A stretch of DNA of 14,259 nt from Gemmatimonadota bacterium (GTDB lineage: Bacteria > Gemmatimonadota > Gemmatimonadetes > Longimicrobiales > Longimicrobiaceae). This document shows, one piece after another, positions 6,120-14,258 of this stretch. The DNA is taken from positions 1-14,259 of the forward strand of contig JAFAYN010000363.1 of NCBI GenBank assembly GCA_019240375.1. The letters are read 5' to 3'. Under the pieces are notes generated by a model. The model was not told where the DNA came from. It saw only the letters and a list, made by a program, of their open reading frames with translations, and made no database searches. The stretch's first letter is position 1. Every line of letters begins with the position of its first letter. A program made the position numbers and the translations under genes.

Positions 6120-7106
6120 CTAGAACACGTGCGGCAGGTGCTCCGGGTCGATCCCCGACCCCGAGTCCGACACCCGGACCCGCACCCCCTCCGGGCACGG
6201 CTCCGCCCCCAGCACGATCCGCCCGTCGTCCGGGGTGAACTTGAGCGCGTTCCCCACCAGGTTCGCCATCACCTGGAGGACGCGCTCCCGGTCGGCGGAC
6301 ACGGGGGGAAGCTCGTCCGGGAGGTCCAGCTCCAGGCGGATGGAGCGCTCCGCCGCCACCGGGAGGAAGCGGTCCAGCGCGGTTTCCAGCAGTGTGTACG
6401 GGTCCTGCGGCTCCGGCTCCACCGACAGGCGCCCCGCCTCGATGCTGGCGACGTCGAGCAGGTCCTGCCGCAGGTGCTGCATGTGCTCCGCGATCTCGCG
6501 GATGCTGGCGATCCGCCCCCGCGCCTCCCCCAGCGCCGCCTCGCCCGGAAGGGTGCGGAGGAGCACGGTGGAGTTGATCACGATGGCGCTGAGCGAGTTT
6601 CCCAGGTCGTGCGAGACCACGTGCAGCACGTCGTCGCGGGCGCGCACCGCCGCCTCGGCCAGGGCGCGCGCCTCGCGCTCGCGCTCCAGCAGGTGCAGGC
6701 GCTCGCGGTCGAGGCGCTTCCGCTCCATGGCGTAGCGGATGGAGCGCACCAGGAGCGTGCTGTCCACCTGCCCCTTCACTAGGTAGTCCTGCGCCCCCGC
6801 CTGCACCGCGTTCACCGCCACCGTCTCGTCCGAAAGGCCGGTGAGCACCACGATGGGGACGTCGGGGGCGGCGCGGAGGGTGCGCGTCACCGTCTCCATC
6901 CCGTGCGCGTCGGGGAGGGAAAGGTCGAGCAGGACCACCTCCGTCCCCCCTTCCGCCAGCCGCTCCTCCCCCTCGCCCAGGCGGGTGACGTGCGTCAGCT
7001 CGAACGGGAACGACTCCGCCTCGCGCAGCGTTTCGCGCAGGAGGCGGGCGTCGCCGGGGTTGTCCTCCACCAGGAGGATGCGGACGGGGTCCCGGCCCAC
7101 CGTCAC
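6120..7106 (-). CDS. Receiver-histidine kinase hybrid, truncated by an in-frame amber codon
   Basis: 328 residues from GTG 7106, which overlaps the stop of the response regulator gene (GTGA, 7103-7106). A receiver domain comes first (about 8-125): acidic pair in LLVEDNPGD, phospho-acceptor D61 in LLDLSLP, conserved T89 and K111. A coiled linker (128-155) leads to the HisKA helix with H166 in VVSHDLGN, then the ATPase N box [10 protein letters not shown] (281-290, N286) and G1 box DSGSG (314-318). Translation stops at TAG (6120-6122) after HVF, before the G2 box GLGL needed to hold ATP. The full-length form would be 381 codons. As written the kinase is probably inactive, though the receiver could still accept phosphate. 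Kinases with an N-terminal receiver typically act downstream of another kinase, here the PAS-GAF-PAS kinase of the same operon. Confidence 0.88.
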   Translation of the reverse strand: MTVGRDPVRILLVEDNPGDARLLRETLREAESFPFELTHVTRLGEGEERLAEGGTEVVLLDLSLPDAHGMETVTRTLRAAPDVPIVVLTGLSDETVAVNAVQAGAQDYLVKGQVDSTLLVRSIRYAMERKRLDRERLHLLEREREARALAEAAVRARDDVLHVVSHDLGNSLSAIVINSTVLLRTLPGEAALGEARGRIASIREIAEHMQHLRQDLLDVASIEAGRLSVEPEPQDPYTLLETALDRFLPVAAERSIRLELDLPDELPPVSADRERVLQVMANLVGNALKFTPDDGRIVLGAEPCPEGVRVRVSDSGSGIDPEHLPHVF

Positions 7107-7549
7107 TCCGGCGGGAGCTTCACGATGGTGAACCAGAAGTCCTCGATCGACCTGACCACGGTGATGAACTGGTCCAGGTCCACCGGCTTGGTGATGTAGC
7201 AGTTGGCGTGCAGGTCGTACGCCCGGCAGATGTCCTGCTCCGCCTGCGAGCTGGTGAGGATCACCACCGGGATCTGCCGCAGCGCCGGCTCGTTCTTGAT
7301 CTCCTGCAGCACCTCGCGCCCGTCCTTGCGGGGGAGGTTCAGGTCCAGGAGGATCACGTCGGGGCGGACCGCGTCGGCGTACTTCCCCTCGCGGCGGAGG
7401 TAGGCCAGCGCCTCCACCCCGTCCTGCGCCACGCTCAGGTTGTTGCGGACCTTCCCCTCCCGCAGCGCCTCGCGCGTCAGCCGCACGTCGCCCGGGTTGT
7501 CCTCCACCAGGAGCACCTCGATGGGCCTGGAGACCGCCTGTGGACTCAT
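7103..7549 (-). CDS. Single-domain response regulator, Rcp1-type
   Basis: A 148-residue protein from ATG 7549, overlapping the kinase stop by ATGA (7546-7549). It consists of one receiver domain only: [10 protein letters not shown] (12-21, acidic cluster), phospho-acceptor D69 in [12 protein letters not shown]99 in VVILTSS, and K121 in [10 protein letters not shown]. The NLPRKDG loop and the C-terminal [12 protein letters not shown] are characteristic of the small regulators that partner phytochrome-like kinases (Rcp1 family). There is no output domain, so it should pass phosphate on or act by protein contact. Its gene lies between two kinase genes and overlaps both, which fits a phosphate shuttle from the first kinase. 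An AGGG sequence about 7 bases upstream may help initiation. Confidence 0.93.
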   Translation of the reverse strand: MSPQAVSRPIEVLLVEDNPGDVRLTREALREGKVRNNLSVAQDGVEALAYLRREGKYADAVRPDVILLDLNLPRKDGREVLQEIKNEPALRQIPVVILTSSQAEQDICRAYDLHANCYITKPVDLDQFITVVRSIEDFWFTIVKLPPE

Positions 7550-9549
7550 GCCGCGTCCCTGTCGGGTAGGGTGAAATAGAAGGTGGTCCCCCGGCCGGGC
7601 TCCGACTCCAGCCAGATCCGCCCGCCGTGGCGCTCCACGATCTTCTTGCAGATGGAGAGCCCGATCCCCGTCCCCGGGTACTCCGCCCGGCTGTGGAGCC
7701 GCTGGAAGATGACGAAGATCCGCTCCGCGAACTCCGGCGCGATCCCGATCCCGTTGTCGCTCACGCTGAAGAGCCACTCCCCCTGGCCCCGCCGCGCCGA
7801 CACGTGCACCCGCGGCGCCTCCGGGCCGTGGAACTTGATCGCGTTGCCGACCAGGTTCTGCAGGAGCTGCCCCATCTGCCCCGCGTCGGCGACCACCGTG
7901 GGGAGCGGGTCGTGGGTCACCGTCGCCCCCTCGTCCTCCAGCGCCGGGCCCAGGCTGGCCAGCACCCGCCCGTACACCGCCTCCATGTCGGTGGGGGCGT
8001 GCTCGGCGCCGCGGGTCCCCACCCGCGAGTAGGCGAGCAGGTCGTTGATCAGCGCCTGCATCCGCGTGACGCCGTCCACCGCATAGCCGATGAACTCGTC
8101 CGCGTCCTCGTCCAGCCTGCCGCGGTAGCGCCGCGCCAGGAGCTGCGTGTAGCTGGCGACCATGCGCAACGGCTCCTGCAGGTCGTGCGAGGCCACATAC
8201 GCGAACTGCTCCAGCTCGGCGTTGGAGCGGGCCAGCTCCTCCGCCTGCCGGGCCAGCGCCTCCTCGGCGCGCTGCCGCTCGGTCACGTCGCGGAGGACGG
8301 CGGTGTAGATCCGCCGCCCGTCGATCTCCAGCCGGGAGATGGAGGCATCGGCCGGGAAGACCTCCCCGCCCCTGCGCCGCCCGGAGATCCGCCCGCGCTC
8401 GCCCATGCGCCGCGCCGCCACCGCCGACTCGCCGAAGGCGCGGACCTCCGCCTCGTGCCCCGGGCGGAAGCGCTCCGGGATCAGCAGGTCGAGCGGCTCC
8501 CCCAGCGCCTCCGCGGCGGTGTAGCCGAAGATCTTCTCGGCGCCCAGGTTGAACAGGGTGATCCGCTGCGACTCGTCCACCGAGACGATGGCGTCGGTGG
8601 AGATGGAGATGATCCCCGCGAACTTGGCCTCGGACTGGCGCAGCGCCTCCTGGGCGCGCGTCCGCTCCACCACCCGCCCGAGCTGCGCCCCGATGTGGGC
8701 CGCCACCTCCAGGAGCGCGTGGTCGGGGGGGACCGCCGGCTCGGTGAAGAACTCCAGCACCCCCACCACCTCGCGCCCGACCAGGACGGGGACGGCGAAG
8801 CCGGCGTGCAGCCCCGACTCCTCCAGCCGGCTGCGGACGAAGTGCCGGTCGCGGGTCACGTCCTCGATCCACACCGGCTCCCCCACCGCCAGCGCCTCGC
8901 CGGGGAGACCCACCCCCGGCGCGAAGCGGACGCCCCCGGTCGCCTCGCGCAGGGCGGCGTACCGCTCCGGGGCGTCCAGGTGCCAGATCCCCGCCGATTC
9001 CAGCACCCCGTCGGCGCCCACCAGGAGGGCGTGCCCCACCGGCCACCCGGTGCGGGCGCACACCTCGTCCAGGCAGCTCTGCAGTGCTTCGCGGAGCCCG
9101 GCCGCCTCGTTGGCGGCCATCGCCACCACCTGCAGCAGCTTGACCAGCCCCGTCCGGTGCTGCAGCGCCCGCTCGGCCAGCACCCGGTCGGTCAGGTCGC
9201 GGGCAACTACGCCGTATCCCACCACCCGCCCCTCCTCGCGCAGGGCGGTGAGCGCGACGTGGGCGCGGAAAGGGGTCCCGTCCCCGCGCACCCACTCCTC
9301 CTCCGCCTCGAACCGCCCCCGCTCCGCGGCGAGGGCCAGGGAGCGCGCCGGCACGCCGCGCAGACGGCTCGCCTCCGGGTACAGGGCGGCGAGCGGGAGC
9401 CCGGCCGCCCCGGCGGCCGTCCGGCCCAGCACCCGCTCCGCTCCGCCCCCCCACAGGGCCACCCGCCCGTCCGGGTCGAGCGCGAGCAGGGCGTCTTCGG
9501 TGGCGCTCTCGACCAGCAGGCGCGCCAGGGTGTCGGCGTCGGGGGTCAT
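7546..9549 (-). CDS. PAS-GAF-PAS sensor histidine kinase
   Basis: 667 residues from ATG 9549. A GTG at 9615 would add 22 residues; neither start has a clear Shine-Dalgarno site, and 9549 leaves a natural N-terminus just before the first PAS domain. Order of domains: PAS (about 8-120), GAF (about 135-300), PAS with a PAC tail (about 305-430), coiled linker, HisKA with H455 in [13 protein letters not shown], and HATPase with N569 in [10 protein letters not shown]1 DNGIG (598-602) and G2 GTGIGLS (626-632). The kinase core is of the type found in bacteriophytochromes (HDLQEPLR), but there is no PHY domain and I see no cysteine that clearly marks a bilin site. No transmembrane helix, so it is probably a cytoplasmic sensor of a small molecule, redox state or light. 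It is the first gene of the three-gene relay operon. Confidence 0.92.
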   Translation of the reverse strand: MTPDADTLARLLVESATEDALLALDPDGRVALWGGGAERVLGRTAAGAAGLPLAALYPEASRLRGVPARSLALAAERGRFEAEEEWVRGDGTPFRAHVALTALREEGRVVGYGVVARDLTDRVLAERALQHRTGLVKLLQVVAMAANEAAGLREALQSCLDEVCARTGWPVGHALLVGADGVLESAGIWHLDAPERYAALREATGGVRFAPGVGLPGEALAVGEPVWIEDVTRDRHFVRSRLEESGLHAGFAVPVLVGREVVGVLEFFTEPAVPPDHALLEVAAHIGAQLGRVVERTRAQEALRQSEAKFAGIISISTDAIVSVDESQRITLFNLGAEKIFGYTAAEALGEPLDLLIPERFRPGHEAEVRAFGESAVAARRMGERGRISGRRRGGEVFPADASISRLEIDGRRIYTAVLRDVTERQRAEEALARQAEELARSNAELEQFAYVASHDLQEPLRMVASYTQLLARRYRGRLDEDADEFIGYAVDGVTRMQALINDLLAYSRVGTRGAEHAPTDMEAVYGRVLASLGPALEDEGATVTHDPLPTVVADAGQMGQLLQNLVGNAIKFHGPEAPRVHVSARRGQGEWLFSVSDNGIGIAPEFAERIFVIFQRLHSRAEYPGTGIGLSICKKIVERHGGRIWLESEPGRGTTFYFTLPDRDAA

Positions 9550-9781
9550 GCGGTACGGGCTCGGGACGGTGCGGGACACGGCGTCTTCCGCGGGCAAGAT
9601 ATTCCCGCGCGCCACCCCGCGGAAGGACGCCGCCGCACAAGCGGCCAGGTGTCAAGGAGATCCCTACACCCGCCGGGTGGAGCCCCCGACCGACGGCGGC
9701 CCCGGAGCGCGTATCTTTCACCTCCAGAATCCGCGGTGCCCCTCGCCGCGGCCCAGGTTGCTCCAGGCCAGGAAGGTTCCC
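9550..9781. other. Divergent control region between kinase operon and stress protein
   Basis: No independent gene. TATCTT elements occur on both strands (about 9599-9604 on minus, 9714-9719 on plus) and could be -10 boxes facing each way, but no convincing -35 accompanies either. Two CCGCGG copies (9731-9736 and 9746-9751) can pair as a small hairpin in the leader of the stress protein mRNA. AGGAAGG at 9770-9776 is that gene's ribosome-binding site. Confidence 0.35.
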
Positions 9782-10648
9782 ATGTCGCAATCCGTCCGGA
9801 CGATCGTGGTGGGCGTCGCCTCCGTCGACGACACCGACCCGGTTCTCCCTCCCTGCGTGGCCCTGGCCCGCGAGCTCGGCGCCACCCTGCACGTGGCGCA
9901 CGCGCTGGACCGCCCCGGGGAGGAGCCGCGGGAGCGTCTGGAAGCCCGCGTCCGCGCGCTTGCCGGCGGGGTGCCGACCGTCTGCCACGTGGTGGAGGGC
10001 GCCGCGACGGACCACCTCCCCGAGCTGGCGCAGGAGCTGGGGGCCGACCTGCTGGTGGTGGGCGCCACCCGCCGCAGCCGGATCCGACGCTGGTTCCTGG
10101 GGACCACGGCCGAGGGGGTGGTGCGCCGGGCCACCGTCCCGGTGCTGGTGCAGCGCGGCGCGCTGGCGCGGGAGGCGCGGCGCGTCCTGCTGACCACCGA
10201 CCTTTCCGGGGTGAGCCCCGGGGTGCACGAGCAGGGGGTGGACCTGGTGGAGGCGCTGGCCGGCGAGCGCTTCCCCGACCTCCGCACCCTCCTGGTGGTG
10301 CAGGACGCCGCCGCCGCCCTCCTCCCCCGTGCCGCGCTGGAACGGCTCGCGCAGCAGGAGCTGGACGGCTTCGTGCGGGCGCGGCGGCCGCGCGAAAGGG
10401 CCATCCAGCCCAAGGTGCGGGTCGGCTGCGTGGCGGACGAGATCCTGGCCGAGGCCGCCGAGTGGCGGCCGGAGCTGCTGGTGGTGGGATCGCACGGGCG
10501 CGCGGGGCACCGCCCGCTGCTGGGGAGCGTGGCCGGCGCCACGCTACGGGGGGCCGCGTGCAACGTGCTGGTGGTCCCCCCCGGCGCCGGCGAGCGCCCC
10601 GCCGGGGGAGAAGCGGACGCGGCGCTCCCGCTGGTCTCCGTCGCCTGA
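9782..10648 (+). CDS. Tandem-domain universal stress protein (UspA family)
   Basis: A 288-residue protein from ATG 9782 with AGGAAGG 5 bases upstream. It contains two Usp domains in tandem, about 5-125 and 133-270. Each begins with a short hydrophobic strand ([16 protein letters not shown]) and ends with the ATP-loop region. The second loop is VVGSHGR, then eight residues, GSVA, close to the ATP-binding pattern GxxGx9G(S/T). The first loop is VVGATRR then GTTAEGVV, where the middle glycine is replaced, so only the second domain may bind nucleotide. Usp proteins are cytoplasmic and help survival under starvation, redox or membrane-energy stress; tandem forms act as internal pseudo-dimers. The gene diverges from the kinase operon and ends 10 bases from the convergent phosphatidyltransferase gene. 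Confidence 0.9.
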   Translation: MSQSVRTIVVGVASVDDTDPVLPPCVALARELGATLHVAHALDRPGEEPRERLEARVRALAGGVPTVCHVVEGAATDHLPELAQELGADLLVVGATRRSRIRRWFLGTTAEGVVRRATVPVLVQRGALAREARRVLLTTDLSGVSPGVHEQGVDLVEALAGERFPDLRTLLVVQDAAAALLPRAALERLAQQELDGFVRARRPRERAIQPKVRVGCVADEILAEAAEWRPELLVVGSHGRAGHRPLLGSVAGATLRGAACNVLVVPPGAGERPAGGEADAALPLVSVA

Positions 10649-10658
10649 CCCGCCGCGG

Positions 10659-11276
10659 TCACCCCCGCGCGGGGCGGCGCAGGAAGATGGAGCCGACGTG
10701 CTCGTCCACCCGGCTCCGGGTGAGCAGCACCGCCAGCGCCTCCAGCGCGGCGAAGAAGCACACCCCGATCACCACGTGGAACACCGGCGCCCGGTAGGTG
10801 CCGAGCACCAGCAGCGAGATGGCGAAGAGCGAGCCGAGCAGGGCCGCCGCCTTGGTGGAGTACAGGTGCAGGTCGGCGAAGCGGCGGAAGCGGAGCCAGC
10901 TCACCGCCAGCACGGTCAGCCCCAGCGCCCCCCACACCAGCAGCGGGACCAGCTGCTCGCGGAAGAAGGCCCGCCGGAAAAGGAGGAGCCAGGCGAAGCC
11001 CGACAGGGTGAGGAGGTGGTCGGCCAGCGAGTCGAGCCCCGAGCCGAAGCGGGTGGTGGTCCCGCTCCGCCGCGCCAGGTACCCATCCAGCACGTCGGTG
11101 GCCGCCGCCAGCGCCCACCCCACCCCCAGCACCACGGGGAGGCGGAAGGCGGCGACGACCCAAAGCACCGGCACCATCAGCAGCCGGAACGCCGACAGCT
11201 GGTTGGGAACCGAGCGGGAGATCTCCCGCAGGATCGAGCTGCGGCGGGGCGAGGCGGAGCGGTCGTGGAGCGGCAT
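10659..11276 (-). CDS. CDP-alcohol phosphatidyltransferase family membrane enzyme
   Basis: 205 residues from ATG 11276. An in-frame extension to 11393 is possible, but it reads as proline- and glycine-rich intergenic sequence. The signature of the family is complete: D61xxD64G65xxA68R69, eight residues, G78xxxD82xxxD86, which binds the CDP-alcohol and two metal ions. Hydrophobic segments around 30-60, 88-100, 108-126, 145-160 and 164-185 indicate a multi-pass inner-membrane protein, and the length (about 200) is usual. The reaction is displacement of CMP from a CDP-diacylglycerol or CDP-alcohol by a second alcohol to build a phospholipid head group. The alcohol acceptor (glycerol phosphate, inositol phosphate or another) cannot be told from this sequence. 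The gene is divergent from the MBL/rhodanese gene and has no clear Shine-Dalgarno site. Confidence 0.92.
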   Translation of the reverse strand: MPLHDRSASPRRSSILREISRSVPNQLSAFRLLMVPVLWVVAAFRLPVVLGVGWALAAATDVLDGYLARRSGTTTRFGSGLDSLADHLLTLSGFAWLLLFRRAFFREQLVPLLVWGALGLTVLAVSWLRFRRFADLHLYSTKAAALLGSLFAISLLVLGTYRAPVFHVVIGVCFFAALEALAVLLTRSRVDEHVGSIFLRRPARG

Positions 11277-11328
11277 GGGCGTACACGGGTGGAGCGATGG
11301 GGGAGTGCGCCGGCCGCACCCCGCCGCG

Positions 11329-11350
11329 GTCCCTGAATGATGCGAGGGAC
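11329..11350. repeat. Inverted repeat GTCCCT-N10-AGGGAC
   Basis: A perfect 6-base dyad with a 10-base spacer, in the divergent region between the phosphatidyltransferase and MBL/rhodanese genes. It lies 36 bases upstream of the proposed -35 box of the latter. Spacing and position suit an operator for a dimeric regulator, but a 6-base dyad can arise by chance in GC-rich DNA. Confidence 0.35.
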
Positions 11351-11386
11351 GGGCCGCGCCGTCCACCGGCGGAGGACCCGGCGCAG

Positions 11387-11415
11387 GTGACACCGGGCGC
11401 CCGGATCGCTACTAT
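11387..11415 (+). promoter_or_regulatory. Candidate sigma70-type promoter for the MBL/rhodanese gene
   Basis: GTGACA (11387-11392), a 17-base spacer and TACTAT (11410-11415), inside the only A/T-rich patch of this gap (CTACTATAAGGA). It lies 43 bases upstream of ATG 11459, giving a leader of roughly 35 bases. Five of six bases match the -35 consensus and four of six match the -10. Confidence 0.55.
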
Positions 11416-11458
11416 AAGGACAACACTCCCTCACCCGGCTCATCTCCGGAGTCAAGGC

Positions 11459-12913
11459 ATGATCCTCAGAAGGCTCTACGACGACGGTCTCGCCCAGGCC
11501 AGCTACCTGGTGGGGTGCTCCGCCACCGGCGAGGCGCTGGTGGTGGACCCCAACCGCGACGCCGAGCAGTACGTCCGTGCCGCCCGGCAGGAAGGGCTCC
11601 GCGTCACCCACGTCACGGAAACGCACATCCACGCCGACTTCGTTTCCGGCGCCCGCGAGCTGGCGGCGAGCACCGGCGCCCGGCTGCACCTGTCGGACGA
11701 GGGGGGCGAAGGGTGGCGGTACGCCTATGCCCGGGACGCCGACGCCGTGCTGCTGCGCGACGGGGACACCTTCCGGGTGGGGAACGTCCGCGTCGACGTG
11801 ATGCACACCCCGGGGCACACCCCCGAGCACCTGTCCTTCGTGGTCACCGACACCGCGGGCGCCGACCGCCCGATGGGGGTGCTCACCGGCGACTTCGTCT
11901 TCGTGGGCGACGTGGGGCGCCCGGACCTGCTGGAGCGCGCCGCCGGCCAGGAGGGGACCATGGAAGCGGGGGCGAGGACGCTGTTCCGCTCCCTGCAGCG
12001 CTTCAAGGCCGCGCTCCCGGACTACGTGCAGCTCTGGCCGGGGCACGGCGCGGGCTCGGCGTGCGGCAAGGCGCTGGGGGCGGTCCCGCAGTCCACGCTG
12101 GGGTACGAGAAGCTGTTCAACTGGGGGCTCGCCGCCGACGACGAGGAGGAGTTCGTCCGCGAGGTGCTGGCGGGGCAGCCCGAGCCGCCGATGTACTTCG
12201 CCGAGATGAAGCGGACCAACCGCGACGGCCCACGCGTGCTGGGGGGCTTCCGCCGCCCCGCCCGGCTCCCGGAGTCGCGGCTGGAGTCGGCGGTGGAGGA
12301 GGGGGTCACGGTGGTGGACACGCGCCCCGCGGCCGCCTTCGCGCACCAGCACGTCCCGGGGACGCTCAGCGTCCCGCTGGGGAAGAGCTTCGCCACCTGG
12401 GCCGGCTCGGTGGTCCCGTACGGCGCTCCCTTCTTCCTGGTGCTGGGTGACGCCCGCGACGAGGCGGTGGAGGGAGTGGCGCGCAGCCTGGCGATGATCG
12501 GGCTCGACGCGGTGGGCGGGTACTTCGGGGCGGAGGCGGTGGACGAGTGGATCGCGAAGCACGGGCGCGCCGGCGCGATCCCCGACATCGACCCCGCGGA
12601 GCTGGAGGAGCGGCTGCTCACCGGCGAGGTGGAGGTGCTGGACGTGCGCAACCCGTCGGAGTACGCGGCGGGGCACCTGCCCGGGAGCCGCAGCCTCCCC
12701 CTGGGGCGCCTGGTGGAGCGCCTGGACGAGGTCCCCCGCGACCGGACGCTGGTGGTCCACTGCCAGAGCGGCGCCCGCGCCGGGGTGGCGATCGGGGTTC
12801 TCCAGGCGGCGGGGATCCGGGGCATCGTGCACCTGGCGGGCGACTTCGCGGAGTGGAAGCGCTCCGGGCGCCCGGTGGAAAGCGCGAGCGAGGCGGCCCC
12901 CGCCGGCGTCTGA
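11459..12913 (+). CDS. MBL-fold metallohydrolase with two rhodanese domains (persulfide dioxygenase-like)
   Basis: 484 residues from ATG 11459, with GGAG 7 bases upstream. Residues 1-250 are a metallo-beta-lactamase fold of the ETHE1/persulfide dioxygenase branch: THIHADF (55-61), H120 in TPGHTPEH, and D145 in TGDFVFVGD. In ETHE1 the single iron is held by residues equivalent to H56, H120 and D145. The histidine that would complete a second metal site is F61 here, consistent with a mono-iron enzyme. A first rhodanese domain (about 272-368) lacks the catalytic cysteine. The second (about 378-472) has C435 in the loop CQSGAR and should carry persulfide sulfur. Expected role: cytoplasmic oxidation or transfer of sulfane sulfur (glutathione or other thiol persulfides), protecting against sulfide. 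The gene is monocistronic, with its own promoter and a terminator shared with map. Confidence 0.92.
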   Translation: MILRRLYDDGLAQASYLVGCSATGEALVVDPNRDAEQYVRAARQEGLRVTHVTETHIHADFVSGARELAASTGARLHLSDEGGEGWRYAYARDADAVLLRDGDTFRVGNVRVDVMHTPGHTPEHLSFVVTDTAGADRPMGVLTGDFVFVGDVGRPDLLERAAGQEGTMEAGARTLFRSLQRFKAALPDYVQLWPGHGAGSACGKALGAVPQSTLGYEKLFNWGLAADDEEEFVREVLAGQPEPPMYFAEMKRTNRDGPRVLGGFRRPARLPESRLESAVEEGVTVVDTRPAAAFAHQHVPGTLSVPLGKSFATWAGSVVPYGAPFFLVLGDARDEAVEGVARSLAMIGLDAVGGYFGAEAVDEWIAKHGRAGAIPDIDPAELEERLLTGEVEVLDVRNPSEYAAGHLPGSRSLPLGRLVERLDEVPRDRTLVVHCQSGARAGVAIGVLQAAGIRGIVHLAGDFAEWKRSGRPVESASEAAPAGV

Positions 12914-12934
12914 CCACCGCGCGGGAAGAACGAG

Positions 12935-12971
12935 GAGAGCCCGGCGACCCCCTACGGATCGCCGGGCTCTC
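12935..12971. terminator. Bidirectional hairpin terminator between MBL/rhodanese gene and map
   Basis: A perfect 13-base inverted repeat (12935-12947 and 12959-12971) with an 11-base loop, centred in the gap between two convergent stops (12913 and 12998). There is no long T-run on either side, only CTCTCTTC on plus and CTCGTTCTTC on minus. Position and stem strength indicate it serves both genes. Confidence 0.8.
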
Positions 12972-12997
12972 TTCGCGCCGGGGGACGCGGGTGCGGC

Positions 12998-13771
12998 CTA
13001 CCGCGACACCGACGCGGCCGGCACCGGGTTCCCGGTCAGGAGCTGGGGGCCGTCGTCGGTGATGGCGATGGTGTTCTCGTACTGCGCGGCCAGGTTCCCC
13101 CGCCCCATGGTGGCGGTCCACCCGTCCTTGAGGAACGAGGCGTTCCCCGCCCGCAGCGCGGCCATCGGCTCCAGCGCGAAGGTCATCCCGGCACGGAGCT
13201 GCGGGCCGCGCCCGGCGCGCCCGTAGTTGGGGACCTGCGGGTCCTCGTGGAAGGAGGTCCCGATCCCGTGCCCCACGAACTCGCGCACCACCCAGAACCC
13301 CGCGGACTCGATGTGGCGCTGCACCGCGGCCGACACGTCGCCCATCCGCTTCCCCGGCTGCGCCTCCGCGAACCCCTTCCAGAAGGCTTCCTCGGTGACG
13401 CGCACCAGGAGCTGCGCCTCGGCGCCGACGGTCCCCACCGGGAGGGTGCGGGCCATGTCGGCGTAGAACCCCCGGAAGATCAGGGCGAAGTCCACCGTCA
13501 CGATGTCGCCCTCGCGGAGGGGGACGTCGTCGGGGATGCCGTGCACCACGATCTCGTTCTTGGAAAGGCAGATGGTGGCCGGGTATCCCTGGTAGCCGAG
13601 CTGCGCGGGAATGGCGCCCCGGGCGACGATGGCGTCGTGGGCGATGCGGTCCAGCTCCCTGGGCGTCACGCCGGGGCGCACCGCCCGGCCGACCTCGGCC
13701 ATCGACTCGGTGAGGAGCCGACCGGCCTCCGCCATGGTCTCAATCTCGCCCGGAGTTCGTAGGGAGATCAA
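12998..13771 (-). CDS. map: Methionine aminopeptidase, type I
   Basis: 257 residues from a TTG start at 13771. That start gives the usual family N-terminus (ISLRTPGEIETMAEAG) and the usual length, with AAAGG about 8 bases upstream. The open frame runs on to 13951, but there it crosses the upstream hairpin and has no family similarity, while the first ATG would remove the N-terminal helix. The metal ligands of the pita-bread fold are all present: D94 and D105 (VTVDFALIF, FYADMART), H168 (VGHGIG), E201 (FALEPM) and E232 (QYENTIAI). The substrate-contacting H77 and H175 are also present. It removes the initiator methionine from nascent cytoplasmic proteins and is normally essential. It appears to be monocistronic rather than linked to secY/adk/infA as in many bacteria. 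Confidence 0.95.
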   Translation of the reverse strand: MISLRTPGEIETMAEAGRLLTESMAEVGRAVRPGVTPRELDRIAHDAIVARGAIPAQLGYQGYPATICLSKNEIVVHGIPDDVPLREGDIVTVDFALIFRGFYADMARTLPVGTVGAEAQLLVRVTEEAFWKGFAEAQPGKRMGDVSAAVQRHIESAGFWVVREFVGHGIGTSFHEDPQVPNYGRAGRGPQLRAGMTFALEPMAALRAGNASFLKDGWTATMGRGNLAAQYENTIAITDDGPQLLTGNPVPAASVSR

Positions 13772-13910
13772 TGTACTACCTTTCGCGAGGAAGAATTGCG
13801 GGCGCGGAGCCACGCCGGTCCCGCCGTGGAGCAAGGTGCCATGAATACCGACCCGCCCGCGGAAACGCAAGCCGGCAAACCCCGAGCCAGGCGCACGGGG
13901 CACCAACGCA
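13772..13910 (-). other. Leader region of map
   Basis: No gene is seen. On the minus strand TTGCGT, a 17-base spacer and TATTCA (roughly 13870 down to 13842) is the best promoter-like pair I can find, but it matches the consensus at only three of six positions in each box. The region probably holds the map promoter. Confidence 0.25.
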
Positions 13911-13943
13911 CGAGGGGGACCGCGTGGCACGCGGTCCCCCTCG
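13911..13943 (-). terminator. Hairpin terminator of the partial gene at the right edge
   Basis: A perfect 15-base inverted repeat (13911-13925 and 13929-13943) with a 3-base loop, 24 bases after the minus-strand stop at 13968. The stem is very strong but no T-run follows on the minus strand. It also insulates map from the upstream transcript. Confidence 0.7.
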
Positions 13944-13967
13944 CATCGCACTGCCGGATGGTGTGCC

Positions 13968-14258
13968 TCAGGACTGCGGGGCGGCCGGGGCGGCGTCGGC
14001 GGTGGCGTAGTCCGGGATCTGGAACTGGAGGTCGTTCCTGCAGAACGCTTCCCACTCGGGCGACACCTGGTCGAAGACGACGTTCTCGTCCTTGAAGATC
14101 CCGTCGGTGACGACGAAGTTCTCCTGCAGGTAGAGGATGTCGTCGTCCTTGAGCTCGTGGCGCTCCACCTCCACTTCGCGCCCGTTCACCTCCTGCCGGT
14201 CCTTGCGCAGGCTGGCGGTGTTCTCCTTCCATCCGGGAAACTTGCGGAAGTCGGCCGC
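13968..14258 (-). CDS. Hypothetical protein, N-terminus beyond the window
   Basis: The frame is open from the right edge down to TGA 13968-13970, leaving 96 visible residues. A GTG at 14189 could start a 73-residue version behind AGGAG, but codon use and protein-like composition continue upstream (FRKFPGWKENTASLRKDRQE), so a longer gene cut by the window is more likely. The visible part is acidic and hydrophilic, with EVEVERHELKDDDILYLQE, then VVTDGIFKDENVVFD, SPEWEAFCRNDLQFQIPDYA, and an Ala/Pro tail. It has one cysteine and no membrane segment or signal. I do not recognise the family. It is followed by its own hairpin, so it is not in an operon with map. Confidence 0.6.
   Translation of the reverse strand, partial: AADFRKFPGWKENTASLRKDRQEVNGREVEVERHELKDDDILYLQENFVVTDGIFKDENVVFDQVSPEWEAFCRNDLQFQIPDYATADAAPAAPQS

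Noticed and set aside
7627..10797. Very long open frame on the plus strand opposite the kinase operon, and similar long frames opposite the TPR, flavoprotein and MBL genes
   Set aside because: The products are low-complexity Arg/Pro/Gly/Ala/His chains without family motifs, as expected from stop-poor antisense frames in GC-rich DNA. The opposite strand carries clear conserved domains.
11386..11392. TGTCACC on the minus strand as a second ECF41 promoter
   Set aside because: No CGTC follows at the right distance, and the same bases form the plus-strand GTGACA box of the better-supported MBL/rhodanese promoter.
13772..13951. Longer methionine aminopeptidase starting at 13951
   Set aside because: The extra 60 residues span a terminator-like hairpin and are not found in type I enzymes; the TTG at 13771 gives the standard N-terminus.
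13995..14005. Short GCC/GGC-rich repetitive patches, here and elsewhere, as tandem repeats or a CRISPR array
   Set aside because: They are codon runs for Ala, Gly and Pro in GC-rich genes, with no regular spacer-repeat structure.
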